This document shows, in pieces, positions 50,595 to 59,595 of a stretch of 64,000 bases of DNA. The position numbers were made by a program, and so were the translations under genes. The notes below the pieces were generated by a model, which worked only from the letters and a program-made list of their open reading frames with translations, did no database searches and was not told the origin of the DNA. Each line of letters opens with the position of its first letter. Position 1 is the stretch's first letter. The stretch comes from Symbiodinium natans (taxonomy: Eukaryota > Sar > Dinophyceae > Suessiales > Symbiodiniaceae), in assembly GCA_905221605.1 (NCBI GenBank), contig CAJNDS010000247.1, forward strand, positions 315,138 to 379,137. The letters run 5' to 3'.

Positions 50595-53500
50595 TCACTT
50601 CTTTTTCCGATTGTTGGCAATTTTGAGGTGAAGTTGCAGCAGAATATACTCCAGGTCCGAAACTGTAAGAACAGGATCCTGTACGCACCTTTGAATTGAG
50701 GATACCAATCCTTCTCTCTTTGCGTCCTCAATCGCTTGGCAAGATTGACCTAGCTCTGCATTCACAGTGGTAGACACTGGTGCATCCGCATCAGATGGAC
50801 GATCCTTTTCCTCAGGACCTTGCACCATTACCACCTCTTCCTTTTTGGGACTCTGACTTTTCTCCTTCTTCTTTGTCTTTCCACCGACATTTGACTTTGT
50901 GCGCGTTTTCGAGGCTTTTTCCACTGCAGAGACCACCACATTGGATGATGATCCACCCTTCTCAATGATCGTCGGCATCTTCTTCGGCTTTGGAACCATG
51001 AGAGTGTAAGGATCTTCGATAGCTGCAGCTTTCCTCTTCTTTTTTACCTTTTTCTTCTCCTCCTCAACGGCAACCTCCGTCTCCGAAGTCTCAACCACTT
51101 CTTTTTCGGCAGGAATATCCTTGCTGGACTCCCTTTCTAGGGACCTCTTTTTGCCTCTTTTGGAATCTTTCTCTTCTCCCAAATTGGCTCGCTCGTACCA
51201 TATCCTCAGGTCATTGACCCATTCTTCCACCTCCGCGAGCGAAACCTCATACGACTTCACTACTTCGAGAAGTTCCAGCACGGTCAACATACCAGTGGTC
51301 CACGAAACCCATTCTTGATCCATTTGGTCAGTATCTCCAGTGAACTTCAGGAGTTTGAACAATGGGTCCGCCTCTGCTCGAGCCAAATCTGGCTTGCCAT
51401 TGGACAGAAATGAAATCGCCTCCATCAACAGTTCCGTCATTTTGGTATCATCGTCATAAACCATAAAATCCTCCTCACCATCATCGAACTGTTCAGGAGA
51501 GATCTCCTTTTCACCACCATTTGCACCAGAACTTCTCCTTGGACCATCCCTTGGGGGCGTCCTTGGAGACCTTGGCCTCTGTTCATCCAGCGGAACACCA
51601 TGCTCGAAGACACACCTGTCACCATAACGACACTTCCCAGACCGAGCAAACTGGATGCACCTCACACCAGTTGCATCATGCGAGAACCCACAATCCTTTC
51701 CAGCGAAACAGTCTCTCCCTGCCACATAGTATTTGCACCAATACGAATGTAGCACCACATCATCTTCTGAATGGATGAATTTGCAGTCTTCACCAAATTT
51801 GCAGCGATCTTTCCCCTTGCCGAACCAATAGCAGAAGCCTTTCTTCCTCTTCTCCAAGCGCTCTGCCTCGTACCGGTCCATAGGGCGATTCTGCTCTACA
51901 TGAACATTGCCATGTACCTGGGAACTGCTCCCTTCACCCGACGTGCTATCAGTATTTGATGCTTGGAGTACAGCTGGAAAACCTGGCCTTGGTCCTACCA
52001 CCTTCATGATTGGTTTTCCGCCAGCTCCTGAGCCATGCTGAGACGATCCAAAAACATTGAACATCTTCGTGAAGGCCTTTCTAGTGCCAATCTTCTGCAC
52101 CCTTTTGATTGGACATTTCATTGCTCCAACCTTGCATCCAGATGCGTTCAAACGACACAACCTCCTATACCCAGCTCTATATCCCTTCTTCCAAAGAGCC
52201 ATAAGAATTTTAGAGGCAGTAACATTCTCCACCTCTACCTTTTCCAATGGTCCCTCACTTCCCGGAACAAACCCATCCATATCTGAAGACCTTTCCATCT
52301 TTTTTGACACCACTTCGTCGAGGTAGTCTTCCGAGATCCAGGGTAAGTTCCTCTTAGAGGAAGGATTGTCATCATTGCTTGGTCCTTCACCAGGATACCC
52401 TTTGGTGCTGTCAAAGATCTTACCAGTAGTGCGGTCCTGCATAGAGAAATTAGAAGCCACGCGGGAGTACACTGACCACAAGAAAATCCTTGTGTCCGCC
52501 AGTCTTGATGACCCACTGGATGTCTCCTCTTCCGGAGAAACTTCTGGCGCTTTGCCATCCCCTCCAGTGTCACCACTTATCTCACCTCCAGCATCTTCAA
52601 TGGGAATAAGGGATTCATTGTTCCCTTGATCAAGTACCGCATCCTCTGGTCCAAGAACTTCCAGCACCGCTGTCGAAGGATCCACCTCTTCATCAGCATC
52701 GTCGTCCATCCTTTTCCAGAGAGCCTCCAATTGATCCGCACAAGTCGCCGCCTGAAGGAACTCCATCAACCGGGCCCTCCCGCGCTGCCAGAGAAATTCC
52801 GAAACCATCACCGACCCCTGGGCTCCGAGGTTCAGGAACGGGTGAACCAATTTGGCTACCCTCGCCATAAGTTCAATGTGAACTTCCATGCCTGGACTGC
52901 GACTCCAATCATAGGCAATTGCCTCCATAGCAGTTCCAAACTTGTCAGTGTTTTTGAATTCCCCTTCCAGACCAGGAGACAACAATGCACCCATCACCGA
53001 AAGAGGATAATTTCCCACCGCCGGCAAGCACGGGTTGTCATGGAACGAATGACGCAGGTCACAATAATGTCCTTGATCTCTCCTTTGAAAAAGGAGTGCT
53101 CCAGTCCCTAGCTGGGCATTCATTTCATCCACTTGAACCATTTCAGCACATATCCTCTGTGCCATGGACGCCATTGCTGGCCAGACGGAACGATCGGTCA
53201 GACCGCGACGCATAACCCAATCAGTTGTTGGCGACTGAATCAGCGTTCTTGGATCATACACCATAACCACCATCGCACCGTCACCCATTGACTGATCAGC
53301 ATCGTCCTCCAGTGCCAGGTTCTCATCCTGTTCGCTTGCGCCCTCGGATGACATGCTAATAACCAAATTTCGATCCATCTTATTGGACCCCTTTTGGCAG
53401 TCTCTTTGCCCCACAGGCAACTTGCCAACAGCAACCTTCCAATAAATCCGAGTCAGGAGACCTTTAACCAGCAATTGCTGAAGGTCATTCTTCACCGGAC

Positions 53501-54818
53501 AAACATCCAATATCTTCGCACCATCACCACGGAGTTCATTGCTCCCACCTTCTCCTTCTTTTTGGTCAGTCTCCTCGCCAGAAATTTGCACTGCTCCTTC
53601 CAGCGCCGTCTCCTGTCCAGCCACTTCTTGCCCAGGAAGAACTTGAGCGCTTTCAGATACATTCACCTGTCCAGCAACACCTTGCCCAGGTAAAACCTCC
53701 TCCGTGGAGCCCACCGCCAGCGAACCAACCATAACTGAACCATCCCTTGCTCTTTTTTGAGACTGTTCAGTTCGACGAGAAGGTTGTGGTAGCGAAAAAA
53801 CTTGTGAAGTCACTTCTTGGCGGGTCTCCCCCCGCGACGCTTTGTCGCGCCCTTCGCCAAGGTGAACCGATTTTTTCGGCCCGTCATTGGGGCCTGAAGA
53901 ACCACCCTGCGGAACATTGCCACGAATCGCAGTTCTCTGTGAATCCCTTTCTTGCAAGAAGATTTCCTTCAGGCGTTGCGCGGCATTGGTCTCCTCCTCG
54001 CTTGAATCGCTTGAGGAAGCGGCATACGAGACCAAAGCCTCCGCCTGTTCATCATCATCCACCACATCTGCCCACGCTCTGCTGAACCGATACGACAACC
54101 CACCACGAGGCTTCAGTTCCAGTGGCTTCGGCTTTTCCACCACTTCCGCCGGTTGCACTCGTCGTTGTGACCGAGAGCGTGGCACCTGTCGCACCTGTTT
54201 TTTGTCCAGCAAGGGCCTTCCCCTTCTCACAGGGTTTGATCTTGACCGATACTTTTTTGTTGGCGGGTTCACCGGCGGCATTCCAACTCCCACCAACTGC
54301 AGCTTCTGTACGCACAGCGGAGACCTCTGCGCAAGCGTCCAAGCATCACGGTACCTGACCTTATCAAAAAGCTCCCGATAGGAGCCTCTCGGCATGGTTT
54401 TTGCACCGGAGTCTTCAGCTTCACGCACCTGAGTGAGGGTTCGCACCGCTGCTCTTCCAGTTCCTTTGCTCCCAGAAGATCGTTGTACCCGTACAGATGC
54501 ATCGGAAGGAACTGCTTTTTCCGGTCCTCCCGGACGATATCGGACACCACCAACCAATTGCAGAATTTTGCATGCGGTCACTTTGTTGATCCCTTTGTCA
54601 ACCAAATCTTCCACAAAGATGAACTCTTGCAAGTCCGACACATTGGTCACACCAAGTGTAATCATCACCTCACTTACATGAGGGGTATACACCCACAGGT
54701 GTTCGTTGCGAGCCATCCAATTTTCAATTGGCTCCTCCGGATTTTGAAGCCGAGTACCAGTGGATTCAGCCACCGAATTCTTTTGTTCATCAGCTTCTGC
54801 TTCATCCAGAATACCTTT
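50595..54818 (-). CDS. element 2 ORF B, triple CCCH zinc-finger protein
   Basis: Open from 54,818 (after TGA at 54,819-54,821) to 50,595; the first usable start is GTG at 54,773, giving 1,392 aa, so it is likely made by -1 frameshifting from ORF A. The N-terminal 100 residues are folded-looking (VMITLGVTNVSDLQEFIF). A long acidic/low-complexity part follows, then a hydrophobic, probably capsid-like region (about 515-700). Three CCCH fingers follow: CYWFGKGKDRCKFGEDCKFIH (about 978), CKYYVAGRDCFAGKDCGFSH (about 1,010), CIQFARSGKCRYGDRCVFEH (about 1,037). The C-terminus is Lys-rich. It probably binds RNA as part of a Gag-like particle. No catalytic motif seen. Confidence 0.75.
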   Translation of the reverse strand, partial: KGILDEAEADEQKNSVAESTGTRLQNPEEPIENWMARNEHLWVYTPHVSEVMITLGVTNVSDLQEFIFVEDLVDKGINKVTACKILQLVGGVRYRPGGPEKAVPSDASVRVQRSSGSKGTGRAAVRTLTQVREAEDSGAKTMPRGSYRELFDKVRYRDAWTLAQRSPLCVQKLQLVGVGMPPVNPPTKKYRSRSNPVRRGRPLLDKKQVRQVPRSRSQRRVQPAEVVEKPKPLELKPRGGLSYRFSRAWADVVDDDEQAEALVSYAASSSDSSEEETNAAQRLKEIFLQERDSQRTAIRGNVPQGGSSGPNDGPKKSVHLGEGRDKASRGETRQEVTSQVFSLPQPSRRTEQSQKRARDGSVMVGSLAVGSTEEVLPGQGVAGQVNVSESAQVLPGQEVAGQETALEGAVQISGEETDQKEGEGGSNELRGDGAKILDVCPVKNDLQQLLVKGLLTRIYWKVAVGKLPVGQRDCQKGSNKMDRNLVISMSSEGASEQDENLALEDDADQSMGDGAMVVMVYDPRTLIQSPTTDWVMRRGLTDRSVWPAMASMAQRICAEMVQVDEMNAQLGTGALLFQRRDQGHYCDLRHSFHDNPCLPAVGNYPLSVMGALLSPGLEGEFKNTDKFGTAMEAIAYDWSRSPGMEVHIELMARVAKLVHPFLNLGAQGSVMVSEFLWQRGRARLMEFLQAATCADQLEALWKRMDDDADEEVDPSTAVLEVLGPEDAVLDQGNNESLIPIEDAGGEISGDTGGDGKAPEVSPEEETSSGSSRLADTRIFLWSVYSRVASNFSMQDRTTGKIFDSTKGYPGEGPSNDDNPSSKRNLPWISEDYLDEVVSKKMERSSDMDGFVPGSEGPLEKVEVENVTASKILMALWKKGYRAGYRRLCRLNASGCKVGAMKCPIKRVQKIGTRKAFTKMFNVFGSSQHGSGAGGKPIMKVVGPRPGFPAVLQASNTDSTSGEGSSSQVHGNVHVEQNRPMDRYEAERLEKRKKGFCYWFGKGKDRCKFGEDCKFIHSEDDVVLHSYWCKYYVAGRDCFAGKDCGFSHDATGVRCIQFARSGKCRYGDRCVFEHGVPLDEQRPRSPRTPPRDGPRRSSGANGGEKEISPEQFDDGEEDFMVYDDDTKMTELLMEAISFLSNGKPDLARAEADPLFKLLKFTGDTDQMDQEWVSWTTGMLTVLELLEVVKSYEVSLAEVEEWVNDLRIWYERANLGEEKDSKRGKKRSLERESSKDIPAEKEVVETSETEVAVEEEKKKVKKKRKAAAIEDPYTLMVPKPKKMPTIIEKGGSSSNVVVSAVEKASKTRTKSNVGGKTKKKEKSQSPKKEEVVMVQGPEEKDRPSDADAPVSTTVNAELGQSCQAIEDAKREGLVSSIQRCVQDPVLTVSDLEYILLQLHLKIANNRKKK

Positions 54819-57800
54819 TCACCTTCTTTTTGTGACACATTGGTCATTTGCAGCGCTTTTGGTGCCGAGGATGAGGAAGATTCAGCTCCCCCACTCGCAG
54901 GTGGCTGAAAAGTGCTTCTGTCCGAAATCTCCCATCCTCTCTCCTTTTCAAACCGGACCTGATTGGCCACCTGTACCAAGTGTTTCAGGAGCGTCAGCCG
55001 CTCATCTGACATCTCGTCGTGGGAGTACTTGCAGAAATTTGACCCTTTCCGGCAACGTCCTCTGAGGTAATAATCGAAACAGCAATGGTGGAACCCTGCG
55101 TCCCTTAGTGCCTTCCTGGAAGCATTGTCCCAAGATTTGCCGGGCTCCCAAGTCCCTTCCAATGCTATGTCATCGTTGTGAAGATACCTGCATGTAGTCC
55201 CATATTTACAACCACCTTGATTGTAATACAGACACAGACGACCTTTTGGCTCACCCGACGTAGGTTCACCCTTTGATGCACCTTTGCCAAAATTGTACTT
55301 GGCCCGGAAGGCTAAATCCTCCCGCTCCTGCTGTGCCTCATCCACTGTACCTTCCTCTGTGGGAGGGTCACCGATGTTCCCATCCTCATCTTCAGCTTCT
55401 TGGCTGTTCTTTGGATCAGTTGACCCCCCTTCTGGCCAACCTTCACCATAACGACGATGCTCATAGGGACAACCATCACCATTGCGACACCTTCCCTTAT
55501 TGAAGAACTTGCACAGTTTGCTGTATCCAGGTGACACAGTCTGTGGAGTCATGTGAGCCTTTTTGTACTGGTCAGGGTCCATGTAGGCTTCCATTGGCTT
55601 GTTCTCCCTTTTGCTCATGGATTGCACTGCACCATCAAGCTCCTGCAAAAATAGCTTGGTGTCCAACCAAAGCGCGTTCCAAAACTCATCTTCCCCTTGA
55701 TTCAGCACCGTTGCCACCGCTTCACCCACAACTGGTCGAGTAAATCTCCTTTTTCTGCATGCCAGTTCGAAAAGCGCGTTGTGGTACTGTTTTCGGGAAA
55801 AAGTGGTTAACTTTCCCAAGCCTGTGCTTTCTGTACCATCAGGCTTCCAACCATCATTTTGCAAGACGCCATACGCGCGCCGAGCTTCCGCATTGAGGAA
55901 TGCATGATCTGCAACACACTCCTGTAGCTCTTCCATTGGGCGACCCAACAGCATCCCAGTAATTTTTCCAACATAGGCCTCATCTTCGTTTCCATTCTCC
56001 AGAAGAGCTTTGTAGATCTTTTCTCCATAAAGTTGCCTTTCCTCTCGTTCTTCTGCGGGTAACTCCTGTACCGCAAGCCCTTCATCGGATTGCTCTTCCT
56101 CCTGTTTCCAGTCCCATTGACCGTTGGAATCTTGGTACCATTGACCAGCATACCATGAATCCGTCCACCACGTACTCCAGTCGCTGGGTTTCCATTTACG
56201 CAGCGTCGAGGAAGAGTCCTCCACGTCCTCTTCCCAAACCAGAAAGGTGTCCAAGATTATGGTACCATCATCTTCCACTCGTTTCACTGTTCCATTGACA
56301 GTATCACCAAATCTGAACTGACATGTATTGTTCCCTTCTGCAGGAACCAATACATTCAAATCACCATGGTCCAAAAAGGCTCCATACCCATTGATGCAGC
56401 GCACTAGACCCATGATCTCATCTCCCTCTTGATAGCAATGTTTCCCAGGTGATTCCAAGGCTCCCGCTCGGGGCACTTTCTTTGCATGCTCTTCAGAAAC
56501 CACCTCTGTATCATCGGCTCCTGACGCATCCTTTGTCTTCACCTTTGGGTCACACTGCTCGTCCTGCTCCACGAGTCCCACAGGCTCATCTCCTTTGTGC
56601 TCCTGGATTTCAGGACCTCCCTTTTTTTCCGCCAAAGGCTTTGCCTCATCTGCTGCAGTTCGCCCGGTGTCGACTTCCGGCGAACTTCCAGACGGCAACA
56701 CTTCTCCCTTCATGGGAGTGGACCCATCATTGGAGTCCTTTGTCACACCTTCTGCAGCAGGCACATTTTCTTCCACTGCAGGGCGATTGAGTTGATCATC
56801 CACGGCAGGCACACTTTCTTCCACCGCAGGCTCCTTTGGTTCCATGGTTTCCAAAGGAGAATTGCCACCATCATTGACCACAGCTGCCTCATCGGCTCCG
56901 GTGTAGCCCTTGTCATTTCGTTCCTCGCGGCTAACTTCAGGTTGCACCAGTGCGTCCACCTGTGAACCTCCATCATCAGCTGCTGCGGAGACCTGCGCCC
57001 CATTGTTGCAGTCGCCCGTGGAACGTGACACCATATGCACCTCAACCCGTGCTTCCTTCGCACTCCAGGTACTATCTGGCGCATTGACCCGCGCATCATT
57101 GGCGCTCCAGGCCTCATCTTTCAGATCTTCCGTGTCTCCAGCTATTCCAGAAGCTTCTTTTTCCCCTTGAATGGCAGGATTCTTGGCACCAAACGAAGAG
57201 ACTTCCTCAGTCGCAACACACAACTTTTTCCCTCCGTCTTCCGAATCTCCAGGACCACCTTCCTGAACGACAGGTACCACATCCACCACTCGCTCTTCTG
57301 CAGCACACGCTTGGATCAGATGCTCATCTTTCCGAAAACCATCCCTTTCAGAGACCTGACGCATCTCATCCTCTTCTTCTGACAACTGTTGCAACCTTTC
57401 AGCCTCCATCTGTAGGATCTCCTCCTCCCCCATGGCGTATTCAGCAGCTGGTGCAGCTTCAAAGCTGTCCGCACCCTTCTGTTCGTAACCGCTTCCACCA
57501 CCTTGGGAACTCGAAGATGGATCCCCTTTAATCTTGTTCAGAGGCCTCCTGGCCGCTTGCAGCACTTCTCCAATCAGATCGGTCTGAGACCCTTGGTCTA
57601 CCATTCGACCCGAAGTCGAAGTCGACGGCTGATACCCGTGTTTTTGCAACACTCGTAAAACAGTCACCTCCATTTCACGATCTATACCACCAGTCGCGTC
57701 CCAGTTCCTTTTTTCACCAGGCTTTGGCGATACAGAGACAGCACGTCCTTCAGCTTCAGCATTGCTAACCATATCCACATTGGGATTCATACCCACATTG

Positions 57801-57961
57801 GGGCTTTCCGCAACCAAGGCTTCTTCCAGATGTTCTTCAGCGCCGGGAATCACCTCTTCCAGCACCGCTCTTTCACCCAGAGACTCAGCTGCACCATTTC
57901 CAGCTCCACCATTCTGTCCACCATCCGAGGAAGGTTGGAGCCATCGCTTAGGAGAAGGCAT
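54674..57961 (-). CDS. element 2 ORF A, S1-like and triple CCCH zinc-finger protein
   Basis: 1,095 aa from an ATG 68 nt inside the 5' LTR edge. Residues 1-500 are acidic and repetitive (runs like PAVEENVPA), low complexity. About residues 507-575 look like an S1/OB RNA-binding fold (GDEIMGLVRCINGYGAFLDH, then FGDTVNGTVKRVEDDGTI). CCCH fingers: CKFFNKGRCRNGDGCPYEH (about 814), CLYYNQGGCKYGTTCRYLH (about 907), and one with CX8CX6CX3H spacing at about 957. The last ~45 residues, from KVFWMKQKLM, look out of frame, whereas the -1 frame there reads ILDEAEADEQKNSVAES. Likely an RNA-binding Gag-like protein. Confidence 0.78.
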   Translation of the reverse strand: MPSPKRWLQPSSDGGQNGGAGNGAAESLGERAVLEEVIPGAEEHLEEALVAESPNVGMNPNVDMVSNAEAEGRAVSVSPKPGEKRNWDATGGIDREMEVTVLRVLQKHGYQPSTSTSGRMVDQGSQTDLIGEVLQAARRPLNKIKGDPSSSSQGGGSGYEQKGADSFEAAPAAEYAMGEEEILQMEAERLQQLSEEEDEMRQVSERDGFRKDEHLIQACAAEERVVDVVPVVQEGGPGDSEDGGKKLCVATEEVSSFGAKNPAIQGEKEASGIAGDTEDLKDEAWSANDARVNAPDSTWSAKEARVEVHMVSRSTGDCNNGAQVSAAADDGGSQVDALVQPEVSREERNDKGYTGADEAAVVNDGGNSPLETMEPKEPAVEESVPAVDDQLNRPAVEENVPAAEGVTKDSNDGSTPMKGEVLPSGSSPEVDTGRTAADEAKPLAEKKGGPEIQEHKGDEPVGLVEQDEQCDPKVKTKDASGADDTEVVSEEHAKKVPRAGALESPGKHCYQEGDEIMGLVRCINGYGAFLDHGDLNVLVPAEGNNTCQFRFGDTVNGTVKRVEDDGTIILDTFLVWEEDVEDSSSTLRKWKPSDWSTWWTDSWYAGQWYQDSNGQWDWKQEEEQSDEGLAVQELPAEEREERQLYGEKIYKALLENGNEDEAYVGKITGMLLGRPMEELQECVADHAFLNAEARRAYGVLQNDGWKPDGTESTGLGKLTTFSRKQYHNALFELACRKRRFTRPVVGEAVATVLNQGEDEFWNALWLDTKLFLQELDGAVQSMSKRENKPMEAYMDPDQYKKAHMTPQTVSPGYSKLCKFFNKGRCRNGDGCPYEHRRYGEGWPEGGSTDPKNSQEAEDEDGNIGDPPTEEGTVDEAQQEREDLAFRAKYNFGKGASKGEPTSGEPKGRLCLYYNQGGCKYGTTCRYLHNDDIALEGTWEPGKSWDNASRKALRDAGFHHCCFDYYLRGRCRKGSNFCKYSHDEMSDERLTLLKHLVQVANQVRFEKERGWEISDRSTFQPPASGGAESSSSSAPKALQMTNVSQKEGEKVFWMKQKLMNKRIRWLNPLVLGFKIRRSQLKIGWLATNTCGCIPLM

Positions 57962-58229
57962 TGCTTCTTGATCCCAAAGATCTTAAGACAACACTCAACC
58001 GCAGGGAACCTAATTTGGGCTCATAACCTACGGGGGCAACCGAAAGGGAACAGGGAAAGAAACCAACCCTCAGCAGTCGCCTATATGGATTTCCCAGATC
58101 GAACCAGAAACAAGAACACCCACCCCTAAGGGGACAGGATAAGGGAGAAGGGACGGGACTACTCCAACCCGTTAAACCCAACCCCAGGCGTACGTACTTT
58201 TTCAACAAAAGCTGACGGCTCTTGGCCAT
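57948..58229 (-). CDS. short ORF starting at the spliced-leader-like ATG, element 2
   Basis: The ATG of TTTGGCTCAAGATG opens 93 codons (MAKSRQLLLKKYVRLGLGL) that leave the LTR, cross the primer binding site and end at 57,948, overlapping the start of ORF A by 14 nt. Same layout as in element 1. It could be a leader peptide or chance. Confidence 0.35.
   Translation of the reverse strand: MAKSRQLLLKKYVRLGLGLTGWSSPVPSPLSCPLRGGCSCFWFDLGNPYRRLLRVGFFPCSLSVAPVGYEPKLGSLRLSVVLRSLGSRSNAFS
58017..58028 (-). other. primer binding site of element 2
   Basis: Directly inside the 5' LTR the - strand reads GGTTATGAGCCC, alike in its first six bases to that of element 1 (GGTTATCAGGTCC). Confidence 0.6.
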
Positions 58230-58315
58230 CTTGAGCCAAATAAGATTTCCGGGTTCATTGACCCTTCCAACCCTCAACACTAACTCCTTTCTACAATACC
58301 AATTGCAGCTCCGCA
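58029..58315 (-). repeat. 5' LTR of element 2
   Basis: 287 bp; spliced-leader-like motif at 58,227-58,240. Followed on + by the CCCTA duplication. Confidence 0.92.
58227..58240 (-). promoter_or_regulatory. spliced-leader-like motif plus ATG in 5' LTR, element 2
   Basis: TTTGGCTCAAGATG on the - strand, 75 nt from the 5' LTR edge. Candidate start of R. Confidence 0.7.
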
Positions 58316-58325
58316 CCCTAAACCC

Positions 58326-58437
58326 TTCAGAACAGCAGTCCTCGTCGAACTGTTCGGCCACTTCCCGCAGCTCAGTTTCCCAGTGGCGGATGGAAATGCT
58401 CGTTTTGACCTTCTTCACCGTGCTTTCGCTCTCCGTC
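58326..58437 (-). CDS. gene X, exon (just 5' of retrotransposon 2)
   Basis: After TTGCAG (AG 58,438-58,439) reads TESESTVKKVKTSISIRHW and ETELREVAEQFDEDC, a charged amphipathic helix, then runs into the telomere-like sequence that hosts element 2. The exact donor is uncertain (GC or GT near 58,333-58,341). Confidence 0.55.
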
Positions 58438-58901
58438 CTGCAAGCGAGAGTCGAATTACCACAGTGCCAATTCTCATCAGATGCCCCCGCACAGTGGTCG
58501 ATCTCGAACGCAACAGTCTAGGATTAGAGGTTCTCGTGCGGGATCTGGGCAAAACAAGTGACGAACAGCAGGATAGAACGCCAACGCAACTGTGTGACTT
58601 ACCATAATATGCCTTTTTAAGCTACGCTGTACACCCACGTGATCCACAGCAAACCTCGGAAAACATGCGCCAAACATGGACCTACGTTTCGGCTTGGTGT
58701 GGTTCCATGCCTTAGCAGGTCATGGATGACATGCAGAACTTCAACATGACATGGGTCCCGTACTTTTTCATTCCAGCCCTATCCATTCTCTTGCGGACAG
58801 TCTCACCAGAATCCTTTTCAAACGTGCAGACCTCTGAAAAGCACCCATCAACCCTCAGGATACTGTCCTGCCCCTTCGGGTGCCCTCGACCCCGGGGGCA
58901 C

Positions 58902-58978
58902 AGTGATCGTCCGGGACGGGTTCGTCGGCATTCTCCATGTCGGCAACCCGCAGCGAAGAATGCGTGTCACGTCGACCG
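58902..58978 (-). CDS. gene X, possible further upstream exon
   Basis: After TGTACAG (AG 58,979-58,980) one frame reads RRDTHSSLRVADMENADEP and VPDDH to a GT donor. Short, so low confidence. 58,722-58,860 may hold another piece (FSEVCTFEKDSGETVRKRM), but its borders are unclear. Confidence 0.35.
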
Positions 58979-59359
58979 CTGTACACGAAGGAGCAACATG
59001 GAGAAATTTGACTAATCTTTCCCGGCCCAGCCAAAAACAGCAGAGACAAACTGACAAACACTGACAACGCATACGCAACCTGGTTTTTGCATCAGGCCCA
59101 AACATCGTGTGCTGTGTGTTCCGAGTAATAATGGCCCTTGCCCTGTCTCGCACAGAAGCACAACACGTGCGGGCGCAGGGCCTTTCACGATTTACAAACT
59201 TGTGTTGGAAGCACAGTCAGCACACGGACAGTTCTCCTTTTGAGGGAGTTCTCATTCTCTGGCGGCACCACCCTACCCCATCTTTCCCCAGACCCCACCA
59301 CCAATCTTCAACCTTCCGAGGGACGTTTTGCGGGGGTGTGGGTGGTGGTGCGGGGTGGT

Positions 59360-59590
59360 GACTACGAGTACTACTACTAGGACTACGACTAGGACTACAA
59401 CTAGTACTACTACAAGTACTACTTCTCGTGCTACTCTAGTACTACTAGTACTACTAGGACTACTAGTACTACTAGGACTACTAGTACTACTAGTACTACT
59501 AGTACTACTAGTACTAGTAGTACTACTAGTACTACTAGTACTACTAGTACTACTAGTACTCCTAGTACTACTAGTACTACAGTACTACTA
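59360..59590. repeat. (TACTAGTAC)n-type microsatellite
   Basis: CTACTAGTA units with GGACTA and TCCTAG variants. Many CTAG-centred palindromes. Poly-Val/Leu frames here are by-products. Confidence 0.93.
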
Positions 59591-59595
59591 CCCCA

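Larger units (their letters stand above)
49934..58315 (-). mobile_element. LTR retrotransposon 2 with two giant CCCH-finger ORFs, no pol recognised
   Basis: 8,382 bp. LTRs of 287 bp (49,934-50,220; 58,029-58,315) look identical; - strand ends are TGCGGAG...CCCGTA. Target duplication CCCTA on both sides. Primer binding site and polypurine tract are in place. The whole interior on the - strand is taken by two overlapping ORFs of 1,095 and about 1,407 codons. Neither shows protease, integrase, reverse transcriptase or RNase H motifs. It is therefore non-autonomous, or uses enzymes too diverged to see. It sits in an intron of gene X, in the gene's orientation. Confidence 0.9.
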
